Made by a program: the position numbers and the translations under genes. This document shows positions 26,729-35,526 of a DNA stretch of 64,000 nt, one piece after another; position 1 is the stretch's first letter, and every line of letters starts with the position of its first letter. Location of the stretch: the NCBI RefSeq assembly GCF_006007965.1, contig NZ_CP040748.1, positions 3,286,001-3,350,000 on the forward strand. The letters are read 5' to 3'. Source of the stretch: Nocardioides jishulii (GTDB lineage Bacteria > Actinomycetota > Actinomycetes > Propionibacteriales > Nocardioidaceae). Under the pieces are notes generated by a model. The model saw only the letters and a program-made list of their open reading frames with translations. It made no database searches and had not been told where the DNA came from.

Positions 26729-27226
26729 GTGGCGAAGAAGGCTTCTGGAGGCACCCCGGCGACCGACGCGTTGAGCGCCGCCGGGGTGCCCTTCACGTTG
26801 CGTCCCTACGACCACGACCCGCGCGCGGCCTCGTACGGCCTCGAGGCGGCGGAGGCGCTCGGCTTCCCGCCCGAGCAGGTCTTCAAGACGCTCGTCGTCG
26901 ACGTCGCAGCCTCCGGGCGTCCGTCGCTCGCCGTCGGGGTGGTGCCCGTCGCCGGCCAGCTCGACCTGAAGGCGATCGCCGCCGCGCTCGGCGCCAAGAA
27001 GGCCGTGATGGCCGACCCCGCCCTGGCGGCCCGCTCCAGCGGGTACGTCGTCGGCGGGATCTCCCCGATCGGCCAACGTACGCCCCTGCCATGCGTCGTC
27101 GACGCGAGCGCGCTGCTGCACGAGACCGTCCTGGTCTCCGGCGGACGCCGCGGCCTCGACGTCGAACTGTCCCCCCACGACCTGGTCTCGCTCACCGGCG
27201 CGACCCTTGCGGAGATCTCCCGTTGA
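26729..27226 (+). CDS. ybaK: YbaK/EbsC-type aminoacyl-tRNA deacylase
   Basis: A 165-residue editing-domain protein that probably removes Cys (or a similar small amino acid) from mischarged tRNA-Pro. Seen: the catalytic-lysine strand EQVFKTLVVDV (about 50-60), LKAIAAALGAKKAVMA and the loop GGISPIGQ (about 108-115). The GTG start has a leaderless promoter. The stop overlaps the TTG start of the MFS gene (TTGA), so the two are coupled. Confidence 0.85.
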   Translation: MAKKASGGTPATDALSAAGVPFTLRPYDHDPRAASYGLEAAEALGFPPEQVFKTLVVDVAASGRPSLAVGVVPVAGQLDLKAIAAALGAKKAVMADPALAARSSGYVVGGISPIGQRTPLPCVVDASALLHETVLVSGGRRGLDVELSPHDLVSLTGATLAEISR

Positions 27227-28596
27227 CCACCCCCCAGACCACCACGCAGACCGACCAGGGCGGCGGCATCCTGTCGCCGGCCTACCTCGCCACCACCCTC
27301 GGCACCTTCGCGGTGATCGTGCTCGTGGCCTTCGAGAACCTCGCCGTCACCACGGTCATGCCGACGCTCACCGACGCGCTCGACGGGCGTGACCTGTACG
27401 CCCTCGGCTTCGCCGCGCCCCTGGCCAGTGGTGTCGTCGGGATGGTCGCGGCCGGCATGATCAGCGACCGTCGCGGCCCGGCGATGCCGTTGCTGCTGGC
27501 GCTGAGCGTCTTCGCCGGTGGTCTGCTGATGGCCGGGGCGGCGACCTCGATGGAGCTCTTCGTCGCCGGGCGCGTGCTCCAGGGCCTGGGCGGCGGCGGC
27601 GCCACCGTCGTGCTCTACGTGGTGATCGGACTGATCTACCCCTCCCGCCTCCAGGCGTCGGTCTTCGCCGCGCTCGCCGCGGCGTGGGTGCTGCCGTCGC
27701 TCTTCGGGCCTGCGGTGGCCGCGGTGATCTCCGAAGCCTTCGGGTGGCGCTGGGTCTTCCTCGGCACCGTCGCGCTCGTCGCGGTCGTCGGCCTGGGGCT
27801 CGCACGCCGCGTGCTCGGACTGCCGCAACCCGAGCAGCAGCCGGAGCACACCTCGTACGCCCCGCTCGTGTGGGCGGTCGTGGCGGCCGCCGCCGTGCTG
27901 GGCGTACGCCTGGTCGGCGACAACGTCGTGCTCGCGCTGGCCTGCGCCGCGCTGGTGCTCTTCGCCCTCACCCACCTGCTGCCGAAGGGGGCCCTGCGCC
28001 TGGCCGAGGGACTGCCGTCGGTGATCTCGACGCGCGGCTTCCTGGCGGGTTCCTTCTTCATGGCCGAGGGCTACGTGGTGCTGACGCTGGAGGAGAAGTG
28101 GGGCCTGACCCCCACCGTGGCCGGCCTGGCACTGTCGGCCGTCGGCATCGTCTGGGCGCTCACCAGCTGGCTCCAGGCGCGGATGCGGCGACTCGGGCAC
28201 ACCCGGGCGATGACCGTGGGCGCCTTCGTGATCGTGGCCGGGCTGGTCCTGCTGACCGGCGCGATCTGGCTGGAGGTCAACCCATGGATCGCCGGAGCCG
28301 TCTACGTCGTCGCCGGCGCCGGCATGGGCTTCGCCTACCCGCGCACCGGCGTGGCGATGCTGCAGGCGTCCACCGACGTGGACCGAGGGTTCAACTCCGC
28401 GGCGCTCAACGCGGCCGACTCGATGGGCGGCGCGCTGTCGCTGGCCCTCGCCGGCCTGGTCTTCGCCACCGTCGAGTCAGCCGGTGGCGACCCGTTCACG
28501 GCGGTCTACTGCTTCGCGAGCGCCGTCGCCGTCGTCAGCGTGCTGGCGGCCGCGCGGACCAACGCGCACGGCACGCCGGACGGCGCTGCGCACTGA
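27223..28596 (+). CDS. MFS transporter
   Basis: A 457-residue major-facilitator permease with about 12-14 helices. The intracellular loop 2-3 signature is present as GMISDRRGPAMPL (about 78-90), and motif C-like glycine-rich segments occur near 115-125. The drug/proton exporter group is likely. TTG 27223 is chosen because GGAG lies eight bases upstream and the start overlaps the ybaK stop. Substrate unknown. The gene ends at a two-copy repeat. Confidence 0.85.
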   Translation: MTTPQTTTQTDQGGGILSPAYLATTLGTFAVIVLVAFENLAVTTVMPTLTDALDGRDLYALGFAAPLASGVVGMVAAGMISDRRGPAMPLLLALSVFAGGLLMAGAATSMELFVAGRVLQGLGGGGATVVLYVVIGLIYPSRLQASVFAALAAAWVLPSLFGPAVAAVISEAFGWRWVFLGTVALVAVVGLGLARRVLGLPQPEQQPEHTSYAPLVWAVVAAAAVLGVRLVGDNVVLALACAALVLFALTHLLPKGALRLAEGLPSVISTRGFLAGSFFMAEGYVVLTLEEKWGLTPTVAGLALSAVGIVWALTSWLQARMRRLGHTRAMTVGAFVIVAGLVLLTGAIWLEVNPWIAGAVYVVAGAGMGFAYPRTGVAMLQASTDVDRGFNSAALNAADSMGGALSLALAGLVFATVESAGGDPFTAVYCFASAVAVVSVLAAARTNAHGTPDGAAH

Positions 28597-28793
28597 CGCA
28601 CGACCGGGAAGGCAGTTCGCTGGGGTTGCGGCTGGGCTGAGCGTGTCTCCGGCGCGATCCGGGCGGAATCTCCTTCCGGGGCGCGGCCAGACACGGACGC
28701 ACGGCCCGGAAGGCAGTTCGCTGGTCTCGCGGCTGGCCTGAGCGTGTCTGCACCGCGACCCCGGCGGAGTTTCCTTCCGGGGCGCGGCCAGAA
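28595..28793. repeat. two-copy imperfect tandem repeat, period 101 bp
   Basis: Two ~96-base units begin GACGCACG at 28595 and 28696 and both end in TTCCGGGGCGCGGCCAG (ends 28690 and 28791). Each unit has inverted ends (CCGGAAGG near the left, CCTTCCGG near the right), so each can fold as one hairpin. The block fills the whole gap between the convergent MFS and LLM genes; it touches the MFS stop codon. Confidence 0.8.
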
Positions 28794-28795
28794 CC

Positions 28796-29830
28796 TCACC
28801 CAGCCAGCAGCTGCAGCGTCTGCTCGCGTGACGGCGTACGGTCGAGCGGGTCGCCGGCCCGGGCGCCGCCGATCGGCTGGACCATCACCTCGTCGACCTG
28901 GTGGAGGTAGGCGAACTCGGCGATCCGCTCACGGGCCGACTTCGGTTCGTCCACGATCCAGGTCTGGCGCATGGCGTGCACCATGTCGAGCTGCTCCATC
29001 GGGAAGCCGATCTCGACGGCCTCCTCGACGGTGCGCTGGGCGTTGAACGGGCCGCCGGTACGCAGCGCGATCATCGACTGCATGTGCGGCGTGGCCAGCT
29101 CGAACGCCTCGTCCTCGGTCTCGGCCACCGACGCGTTGACGGTGAGGAAGGTCCGCGGCTCGGGGTAGGCCTCCGAAGGCTGGTAGTTCGCCCGGTAGAG
29201 CTCGAGGGCCTGGGCGGTGCCCTGGCCGAAGAAGTGGTGGGCGAAGACGTACGGCAGCCCCTGCTGCGCGGCGAGGCGGGCGGAGTAGTCGGAGGAGCCC
29301 AGCAGCCACATCCGCGGCACACTGGAGGCCAGCGGTGTCGCGCGCAGGCTCTGGCGGCGCGAGCCGTAGGCCATCTCCACGCCCTCGGGGCGCAGCAGCA
29401 TGGCGATGTCGGAGACGTACTCGGGGAAGCGGTTGACCGCCTCGTCGGGCGACTCCATCTCCTGCCCGCGCAGGACGAAGCGGGTCAGCGCGTCGGTGCC
29501 GGGCGCGCGGCCGATGCCGAGGTCGACACGCCCCGGGAAGGCCGCCTCGAGCAGCGCGAACTGCTCGGCGACCACGAGCGGCGAATGGTTGGGCAGCATC
29601 ACGCCGCCCGACCCCACGGAGATCCGTTCGGTGGCCGAGGCCAGCATCGCGATCAGCACCGGGGGGTTGGTCGAGGCGACCGAGACCGTGTTGTGGTGCT
29701 CGGCCACCCAGTAGCGCCGGTAGTCCAGCTGGTCGGCGATCTGGGCCAGCGCCGTGCTCGCGCGCAGCGCCTCCCCGGTGGTCTGGCCCGTACGCACGGG
29801 GGTCAGGTCAAGGACGGAGAGCTGGGGCAT
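28796..29830 (-). CDS. LLM-class flavin-dependent oxidoreductase
   Basis: A 344-residue luciferase-like TIM-barrel protein of the MsnO8/YhbW-like group. Seen: SVLDLTPVRTGQTTGEAL at the N-terminus, YWVAEHHN (about 40), the GSGGVMLPNHSPLVVAEQ segment (about 72-89) and GRVDLGIGRAPGTD (about 98). It likely binds FMN and reduces O2 or a xenobiotic; substrate unknown. ATG 29830 matches the family N-terminus; an upstream GTG 29893 is in frame but adds an unrelated leader. Confidence 0.85.
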   Translation of the reverse strand: MPQLSVLDLTPVRTGQTTGEALRASTALAQIADQLDYRRYWVAEHHNTVSVASTNPPVLIAMLASATERISVGSGGVMLPNHSPLVVAEQFALLEAAFPGRVDLGIGRAPGTDALTRFVLRGQEMESPDEAVNRFPEYVSDIAMLLRPEGVEMAYGSRRQSLRATPLASSVPRMWLLGSSDYSARLAAQQGLPYVFAHHFFGQGTAQALELYRANYQPSEAYPEPRTFLTVNASVAETEDEAFELATPHMQSMIALRTGGPFNAQRTVEEAVEIGFPMEQLDMVHAMRQTWIVDEPKSARERIAEFAYLHQVDEVMVQPIGGARAGDPLDRTPSREQTLQLLAG

Positions 29831-29943
29831 GGGAGTCACGCCCGGCTGAACGGTCCAGGCGTGGCCGCTATTCCGCCGCGTCTGCTGGTCCACGCCTCCG
29901 GAGGCGTTTCTCGGACACCCTGCGCCGCGACTGCGGCGGCCTC

Positions 29944-29949
29944 TAGATT
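29944..29949 (+). promoter_or_regulatory. -10 hexamer TAGATT, leaderless promoter
   Basis: TAGATT, six bases, then ATG 29956. Confidence 0.6.
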
Positions 29950-29955
29950 GCCGCC

Positions 29956-30186
29956 ATGAGTTCCCTTCTCTTCGCCGGGCTTCTCGCGGCCGTCTCGATC
30001 GCCCTCTTCGTGTGGTGGATCATGATGCTCGTCGAGGCGCTGCGCATCCCCGGGCCGCGTTGGACCGAGGCAGGTCACAACCAGGTGCTCTACGTGATCG
30101 GGATGTTCCTGCTCGGCTGGCTGGGGACGTTGCTCTACGTGCTGATCCCGCGCAAGGACCTCCGGGCGACCAACTCTGCCGTCTGA
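29956..30186 (+). CDS. small two-helix membrane protein (PLDc_N-like), copy 1
   Basis: A 76-residue protein with helices at about 6-28 and 45-66, the second in GMFLLGWLGTLLYVLIPRKDL. That helix and the basic end resemble the phospholipase-D N-terminal membrane module (PLDc_N). The segment PGPRWTEAGHNQVLYVIGMF is identical in the next gene. It is one of a tandem pair; function unknown. Confidence 0.7.
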   Translation: MSSLLFAGLLAAVSIALFVWWIMMLVEALRIPGPRWTEAGHNQVLYVIGMFLLGWLGTLLYVLIPRKDLRATNSAV

Positions 30187-30230
30187 GCAGCAGTGTTTCC
30201 TGGACTGTCCCGACCGTCGGCAAAGAGCCC

Positions 30231-30236
30231 TAGATT
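30231..30236 (+). promoter_or_regulatory. -10 hexamer TAGATT, leaderless promoter
   Basis: TAGATT, six bases, then ATG 30243; the same hexamer and spacing as the paralogue's promoter. Confidence 0.6.
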
Positions 30237-30242
30237 GTCCGC

Positions 30243-30488
30243 ATGTTTGGCATCGGTTCCACGGAGCTCCTCGTCTTTCTCGTCCTGCCCTCCATCGCCC
30301 TGGGCGTCTGGTGGCTCTGGATGCTCATCGAGGCGCTCCGCGTCCCCGGACCGCGCTGGACCGAGGCAGGTCACAACCAGGTGCTCTACGTGATCGGGAT
30401 GTTCCTCATCGGCTGGCTCGGCACGCTGCTGTACGTCCTCATCCCCCGCAAGGACCTGAAGGCGCACGGCGGCACCACTCCACTGTGA
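30243..30488 (+). CDS. small two-helix membrane protein (PLDc_N-like), copy 2
   Basis: An 81-residue paralogue of the gene 57 bases upstream: ~50 residues in the centre and C-terminal helix are nearly identical, while the first helix differs (LVFLVLPSIALGVWWLWML). It has its own leaderless promoter, so the pair is a recent tandem duplication of gene and promoter. Function unknown. Confidence 0.7.
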   Translation: MFGIGSTELLVFLVLPSIALGVWWLWMLIEALRVPGPRWTEAGHNQVLYVIGMFLIGWLGTLLYVLIPRKDLKAHGGTTPL

Positions 30489-30645
30489 GCCTGTCCCTGC
30501 GGCCAGGCCGGCGGCCTGGCCCGTGCGTCTGCCCCGGGCGTCTGACAGTCGTGAGCCCGGCCGTCGCGGCCCGCTGCCACGCGTAGGCGGTCACCGATAT
30601 CGGGGAAAGGGAGGGCGGTCTGCCCTTCTGTGCGCCCGCGGCACC

Positions 30646-30651
30646 TACGGT
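30646..30651 (+). promoter_or_regulatory. -10 hexamer TACGGT, leaderless promoter
   Basis: TACGGT, seven bases, then ATG 30659. Confidence 0.5.
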
Positions 30652-30658
30652 CTCGCGC

Positions 30659-30760
30659 ATGAACTCCAGCCTGTTCTCCCTGCTCATCGTCCTGCTGCTC
30701 GCCGCCATCGTCGGCCTGTCGATCGCCCTCTACGAGAACCTGACCTCCACCCGCGACTGA
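30659..30760 (+). CDS. 33-residue single-helix membrane peptide
   Basis: ATG 30659 to TGA 30758-30760 encodes MNSSLFSLLIVLLLAAIVGL, then SIALYENLTSTRD: one clean membrane helix and a short polar tail. It has a leaderless promoter and is followed within 11 bases by a hairpin terminator, so it looks like a complete tiny transcription unit. It lies after the two small PLDc_N-like membrane genes. Function unknown. Confidence 0.55.
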   Translation: MNSSLFSLLIVLLLAAIVGLSIALYENLTSTRD

Positions 30761-30770
30761 GCCAGACGCA

Positions 30771-30804
30771 CCACACCCCGTCCGGCTTACCGAACGGGGC
30801 GTGG
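30771..30804. terminator. bidirectional hairpin terminator
   Basis: Arms 30771-30785 and 30790-30804 pair with two mismatches around CTTA, between the tiny membrane gene and the end of scoB. Confidence 0.7.
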
Positions 30805-30830
30805 TGGACAGGCGGGTCAGAGCGCGGAGA

Positions 30831-31481
30831 TCACAGCGCCGAGATCAGGGCAGGCTCCGTCTTCTCCCGGACCTCTTCCTCGGTCACGCCGGGGGCCAGC
30901 TCGACGAGCACGAGCCCCTCGGGAGTCACGTCGATGACCGCGAGGTCGGTGATGATCCGCTCGATCACCTTCTTGCCGGTGTAGGGCAGCGAGCACTCGT
31001 TGACGATCTTGTAGGAGCCGTCACGCGCGACGTGCTCCATCAGCACGATGACGCGCTTGGCGCCGTGCACCAGGTCCATCGCGCCGCCCATGCCCTTGAC
31101 CATCTTGCCGGGGATCATCCAGTTCGCGATGTCGCCGGCGGCCGAGACCTGCATGGCGCCGAGGATGGCGGCGTCGATCTTGCCACCACGGATCATCCCG
31201 AAGCTGGTCGCGGAGTCGAAGAACGAGGCGCCGCGGCGCACCGTGACGGTCTCCTTGCCGGCGTTGATGAGGTCGGGGTCCTCCTCGCCCTCGAGCGGGT
31301 AGGCGCCCACGCCGAGGATGCCGTTCTCCGACTGGAGCACGAGCTCGACGTCGTCCGGCACGTAGTTGGGCACCAGCGTCGGCAGGCCGATGCCGAGGTT
31401 GACGTACTGGCCGTCGCTCAGCTCGGCGGCGGCGCGGGCTGCCATCTCTTCACGGGTCCAGCCCTTGTTCTGCTCAGCCAT
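30831..31481 (-). CDS. scoB: 3-oxoacid CoA-transferase, subunit B
   Basis: A 216-residue beta subunit of succinyl-CoA:3-ketoacid (acetoacetate) CoA-transferase. Seen: [16 protein letters not shown] (about 28-43), the catalytic glutamate in [11 protein letters not shown] (about 51), and [14 protein letters not shown] (about 125). With ScoA it activates acetoacetate or related acids for degradation. GGAGG lies ten bases before ATG 31481, inside the end of scoA, and the gap to scoA is five bases. Confidence 0.93.
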   Translation of the reverse strand: MAEQNKGWTREEMAARAAAELSDGQYVNLGIGLPTLVPNYVPDDVELVLQSENGILGVGAYPLEGEEDPDLINAGKETVTVRRGASFFDSATSFGMIRGGKIDAAILGAMQVSAAGDIANWMIPGKMVKGMGGAMDLVHGAKRVIVLMEHVARDGSYKIVNECSLPYTGKKVIERIITDLAVIDVTPEGLVLVELAPGVTEEEVREKTEPALISAL

Positions 31482-31486
31482 GGCGC

Positions 31487-32263
31487 TCAGGCCTCCTGTC
31501 CGGCGGTACGCGGGGTCACGGTGCGCTTCTCGATCCGCTTCTCCGCGGCCTGCTCCGGGGTCAGCGCGACGACGCGCTGGACGTACACCCCGGGGGTGTG
31601 GATGTCGTTGGGGTCGAGCTCGCCGGGCTCGACGAGGTGCTCGACCTCGGCGATGGTGACCTTGCCGCACATCGCCGCGAGCGGGTTGAAGTTGCGCGCG
31701 GAGTCGCGGTAGACGAGGTTGCCGTGGCGGTCACCCTTCCAGGCGCGCACCAGGCCGAAGTCGGCGACGATGGCCTCCTCGAGGACGTACTCCCGTCCGT
31801 CGAAGTCGCGGGTCTCCTTGGGCGGGGAGGCAACCTCGACGTTGCCGTCGGCGTCGTACTTCCACGGCAGGCCGCCCTCGGCGATCTGGGTGCCGCCGCC
31901 GGTGGCGGTGAAGAAGGCGGGGATGCCGGAGCCGCCGGCGCGCATGCGCTCGGCGAGCGTGCCCTGCGGGGTCAGCTCGACCTCGAGCTCACCGGAGAGG
32001 TACTGGCGGGCGAACTCCTTGTTCTCGCCGACGTAGGAGGAGACCATGCGACGGATCCGCTTCTCCATGAGCAGCTTGCCCAGGCCCCAGTCGTCCACGC
32101 CGCAGTTGTTCGAGACGGCCTCGATGTCGCTGATGCCTGCCTCGAGCAGCGCGTCGATGAGCGTCGACGGGATGCCGCACAGACCGAATCCACCGACCGA
32201 GAGCGTCGCACCGGACGGGATGTCCGCGACTGCCTCGGCGGCGCTGGCCACCACCTTGTCCAT
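31487..32263 (-). CDS. scoA: 3-oxoacid CoA-transferase, subunit A
   Basis: A 258-residue alpha subunit with the CoA-binding loop [17 protein letters not shown] (about 23-39), [14 protein letters not shown] (about 53) and [15 protein letters not shown] (about 118-132). AGGAAGGAA precedes ATG 32263. It forms the operon scoA-scoB. The IclR gene diverges from it across 151 bases and is the likely regulator. Confidence 0.93.
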   Translation of the reverse strand: MDKVVASAAEAVADIPSGATLSVGGFGLCGIPSTLIDALLEAGISDIEAVSNNCGVDDWGLGKLLMEKRIRRMVSSYVGENKEFARQYLSGELEVELTPQGTLAERMRAGGSGIPAFFTATGGGTQIAEGGLPWKYDADGNVEVASPPKETRDFDGREYVLEEAIVADFGLVRAWKGDRHGNLVYRDSARNFNPLAAMCGKVTIAEVEHLVEPGELDPNDIHTPGVYVQRVVALTPEQAAEKRIEKRTVTPRTAGQEA

Positions 32264-32387
32264 TCGGGGTTCCTTCCTGCCGGGAGTCCGCGCCGACGCG
32301 GGCTCCGCACCAGCCCTGATTCCAGTGCAGCGGGGTCAGCACGTCAACGGGTGCCCATCCAGCTGACGCGAATCTCTCGTCCTACGA

Positions 32388-32417
32388 CACTGGGTGGCCT
32401 GTAGCGTTCATCCAGTG
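32388..32417. promoter_or_regulatory. candidate IclR operator
   Basis: CACTGGGTG (32388-32396) and CATCCAGTG (32409-32417) form an inverted repeat (8 of 9 pairs) that brackets the -10 hexamer and includes the GTG start of the IclR gene. Confidence 0.4.
32402..32407 (+). promoter_or_regulatory. -10 hexamer TAGCGT, leaderless promoter
   Basis: TAGCGT, seven bases, then GTG 32415. Confidence 0.55.
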
Positions 32418-33176
32418 GACACTCCTGTGGACGTCGTCGGCCGCGTCTCCGCCCTGCTGCGCGCGGTCGCAGCCCACGAGCCGACGGGCGCGCGTACGTC
32501 CGAGCTCGCCCGCCGCGTCGGCCTCGCCCGCCCGACGGCCCACCGGCTCCTCACCTCCCTCGCCGAGGCCGGGTTGGCCGACCGTGACGCCGCGACCGGA
32601 CGCTGGCTGCTGGGACCAGAGCTCTTCTTCATGGGCAACGCCGCCAAGGCCCGGTACGACGTCACCGCCCTGGCCCAGCCCGTCGTACGACGGCTGGCCC
32701 AGCTGACCGGCGAGAGCGCCTTCTTCTCCGCCCGGCGCGGCGACGAGACCATCTGCCTGCTGCGCGAGGACGGCTCGTTCCCGATCCGCTCCCACGTGCT
32801 GCGCGAAGGCATCCGGTTTCCCCTGGGTGTCGCCTCCGCCGGCCTGGCGGTGCTGTCGTTCCTGCCGGACGCCGAGTTCGAGGACTACCTCGCCCGGACC
32901 GACCTCATCGCCGGCTTCGGCGCGGACCACAGCGCCGATGCGGTGCGCGAGCGCGTCGCCACCACCCGCGCCGAGGGCTGGACCGTCAACCCGGGACTGA
33001 TCGTCGAGGGGTCGTGGGGCATGGGCGCCGCGGTCTTCGACGCCGCCGAACGCCCCGCGTGGGCGTTGAGCCTGACCGGCATCGAGCAACGCTTCTCCGC
33101 TGCCCGACGCCGCGAGCTGGGCCCGTTGCTGTTGCGCGAGGCACACGCCCTGTCGATCGCCCTGTCCCGCCACTAG
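32415..33176 (+). CDS. IclR-family transcriptional regulator
   Basis: A 253-residue regulator: winged helix-turn-helix at about 8-65 (TSELARRVGLARPTAHRLLTSL) and an IclR effector domain at about 80-250 (ESAFFSARRGDETICLLREDG, then GVASAGLAVLSFLPD). It probably senses an acid or ketone-related effector and controls the divergent scoAB genes. The GTG start follows the leaderless -10. Its TAG stop is part of the -10 of the next gene. Confidence 0.88.
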   Translation: MDTPVDVVGRVSALLRAVAAHEPTGARTSELARRVGLARPTAHRLLTSLAEAGLADRDAATGRWLLGPELFFMGNAAKARYDVTALAQPVVRRLAQLTGESAFFSARRGDETICLLREDGSFPIRSHVLREGIRFPLGVASAGLAVLSFLPDAEFEDYLARTDLIAGFGADHSADAVRERVATTRAEGWTVNPGLIVEGSWGMGAAVFDAAERPAWALSLTGIEQRFSAARRRELGPLLLREAHALSIALSRH

Positions 33177-33179
33177 GTT
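33174..33179 (+). promoter_or_regulatory. -10 hexamer TAGGTT overlapping the IclR stop
   Basis: TAGGTT, seven bases, then GTG 33187; its first three bases are the TAG stop of the IclR gene. Confidence 0.55.
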
Positions 33180-33186
33180 GGGCGAC

Positions 33187-34236
33187 GTGGAAGCTCACAA
33201 CGAGACGCACACGACGACAGGCACCACCACCGACAACCACGACTGGTCAGGCGTGCAGCTGCACGTGGTCACCGGCAAGGGCGGCACCGGCAAGTCCACG
33301 GTGGCCGCCGCGCTCGCGCTCGCCCTCGCCTCGTCCGGGCGCACCGTGCTGCTCTGCGAGGTGGAGGGACGCCAGGGCATCGCCCGGATGTTCGACGTCG
33401 ACCCGCTCCCCTACGTCGAGACCAGGATCGCTCGCGGACTCGCCGACGGGAAGGGGCGCGCCGGCACCGTGCACGCCCTGCACATCGATCCCGAGTCGGC
33501 GCTGCTCGAATACCTGGCGATGTACTACAAGCTCGGCCGGGCCGGAAAGGCGCTGGAGAAGTTCGGCGTCATGGAGTTCGCCACCACGGTGGCCCCGGGC
33601 GTACGCGACGTGCTGCTGACCGGCAAGGTCTTCGAGGCGGTGGAGCGCAACAGCCGCCACAAGGGCGCGGTGACCTACGACGCCGTCGTCCTCGACGCGC
33701 CGCCCACCGGACGGATCGCGCAGTTCCTCAACGTCAACGGCGAGCTCGCAGGGCTGGCCAAGGTGGGACCGATCCGCAGTCAGGCCGACCGGGTGATGAC
33801 CCTCTTCCGTTCCCCTCGCACCGCGGTCCACCTGGTGACGCTGCTGGAGGAGATGCCGGTGACCGAGACCATCGACGGGATCGCGGAGCTGCACGACGCC
33901 GACCTGCCGGTGGGCGCGATCGTCGCCAACCTCGTACGCCCGCAGGAGCTCCCCGCCGACCTCCTCGCGCAGGCCGCCGCCGGGGCGCTGGACCGCGACG
34001 CGGTCGCCGCCGGGCTGGCCGACGCCGGACTGGAGCCCGCACCGTCCCTGGTCGACGCCCTGCTGGACCAGGGACGCGACCACGCACTGCGCCTCGAGCT
34101 CGAAGCCAGCATGCGCCAGCTCGTCGAGGAGCCGGGCGTGCCGACGTACGCCCTCCCCCAGCTCGTCGACGGCGTCGACCTCGGTGGGCTCTACGAGCTC
34201 GCCGCCCTCCTCAAGGACCAGGGGCTCGGACGATGA
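33187..34236 (+). CDS. ArsA/Get3-family ATPase, first of pair
   Basis: A 349-residue deviant-Walker ATPase. The P-loop is GKGGTGKSTVAAAL (about 29-42) with the extra lysine of the family; other elements are VVLDAPPTGRIAQFL (about 165-179). In M. tuberculosis the equivalent pair Rv3679-Rv3680 forms one complex linked to metabolic and nitrosative stress. It probably dimerises with the next product. The stop overlaps the next ATG (ATGA). Confidence 0.88.
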   Translation: MEAHNETHTTTGTTTDNHDWSGVQLHVVTGKGGTGKSTVAAALALALASSGRTVLLCEVEGRQGIARMFDVDPLPYVETRIARGLADGKGRAGTVHALHIDPESALLEYLAMYYKLGRAGKALEKFGVMEFATTVAPGVRDVLLTGKVFEAVERNSRHKGAVTYDAVVLDAPPTGRIAQFLNVNGELAGLAKVGPIRSQADRVMTLFRSPRTAVHLVTLLEEMPVTETIDGIAELHDADLPVGAIVANLVRPQELPADLLAQAAAGALDRDAVAAGLADAGLEPAPSLVDALLDQGRDHALRLELEASMRQLVEEPGVPTYALPQLVDGVDLGGLYELAALLKDQGLGR

Positions 34237-35402
34237 CCCGCACCCGTGTCGGACCGCTGGCGAGCACCGCCAGCGACGCACCCGCCCTCGACGTCGACGC
34301 GCTGATCGACGACCGCGAGATCGGCATCGTCGTCTGCTGCGGCTCGGGTGGCGTCGGCAAGACCACCACCGCCGCCAGCCTCGCGCTGCGGGCCGCCGAG
34401 CGCGGGCGCAAGGTCGTCGTGCTGACCATCGACCCGGCCCGTCGGCTGGCCCAGTCGATGGGCATCGAGAAGCTCGACAACACCCCGCGACCGGTGCCGG
34501 ACGTGGACGGGGAGGGGTCGCTCGACGCGATGATGCTGGACATGAAGCGCACCTTCGACGAGGTGGTGCTGTCGCAGGCCTCGCCGGAGAAGGCGCAGCA
34601 GATCCTCTCCAACCCGTTCTACGTGGCGCTGTCGAGCTCGTTCGCGGGGACGCAGGAGTACATGGCGATGGAGAAGCTCGGCCAGATCCAGCGCCAGGCG
34701 CAGAAGGACGGCAGCTACGACCTGATCGTGGTCGACACCCCGCCGTCGCGCTCGGCGCTCGACTTCCTCGACGCCCCCGAGCGACTCTCCAGCTTCCTCG
34801 ACGGGCGGTTCATCCGGATCCTGCTGGCCCCGGCCAAGGGCCCGGCCCGGTTGATGACGGCAGGCTTCGGCATCGTCACCGCCGCGCTCAACCGGGTGCT
34901 CGGCGCCCAGGTGCTGACCGACATGCAGGTCTTCGTGGCCGCCTTCGACACCCTCTTCGGCGGCTTCCGGGCGCGCGCGGAGAAGACGTACGCCCTGCTC
35001 CAGGCCGACGGGACCGCCTTTCTGGTGATCGCCGCGCCGGAGGAGGACGCCCTGCGCGAGGCGGCCTACTTCGTCGAGCGTCTCGACGAGGACGAGATGC
35101 CGCTGGCCGGCCTGGTCGTCAACCGGGCCGCGCCGCCGAGCGGGAGCGACCTCAGTGCCGACGAGGCCGGGGCCGCCGCCGACCGGCTCGGGCGTACGCC
35201 GTCGGAGACAGCCGATCTCACCGCCGGGCTGCTGCGCCTGCACGCCAGGCGCCTGCGGCTCGAGGAGCGTGAGGGCCGGTTGCGGAGACGCTTCGCCGCC
35301 GCCCACCCGACGGTCGCCACCGTCGTGGTGCCGGCGCTGCCCACCGACGTGCACGACCTCGAGGGTCTACGCCGGATCGGGGATCTGTTGGCCGAGGGCT
35401 GA
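34233..35402 (+). CDS. ArsA/Get3-family ATPase, second of pair
   Basis: A 389-residue partner ATPase. The P-loop is CGSGGVGKTTTAASLAL (about 36-52); VVDTPPSRSALDFLDAPERL (about 168-187) is the switch region, followed by a helical segment and the TPSETADLTAGLLRLHARR tail. It matches Rv3680. The position directly before whiB and ponA repeats the mycobacterial order. A hairpin lies downstream. Confidence 0.88.
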   Translation: MTRTRVGPLASTASDAPALDVDALIDDREIGIVVCCGSGGVGKTTTAASLALRAAERGRKVVVLTIDPARRLAQSMGIEKLDNTPRPVPDVDGEGSLDAMMLDMKRTFDEVVLSQASPEKAQQILSNPFYVALSSSFAGTQEYMAMEKLGQIQRQAQKDGSYDLIVVDTPPSRSALDFLDAPERLSSFLDGRFIRILLAPAKGPARLMTAGFGIVTAALNRVLGAQVLTDMQVFVAAFDTLFGGFRARAEKTYALLQADGTAFLVIAAPEEDALREAAYFVERLDEDEMPLAGLVVNRAAPPSGSDLSADEAGAAADRLGRTPSETADLTAGLLRLHARRLRLEEREGRLRRRFAAAHPTVATVVVPALPTDVHDLEGLRRIGDLLAEG

Positions 35403-35440
35403 CCACCCTTGACGGGGAGGCACGCCGTCAGAAATGCCAG

Positions 35441-35473
35441 ACGTCCCCGGCCCTTTCGGGTGGCCGGGGACGT
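35441..35473. terminator. hairpin terminator
   Basis: A perfect 12-bp stem (35441-35452 with 35462-35473) between the ArsA pair and the convergent whiB gene. Confidence 0.75.
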
Positions 35474-35526
35474 CGCTGGTCCGGCAGTGCTGCTGCCCCT
35501 GGAGTGACCGACGGGTCAGCGTGGCA

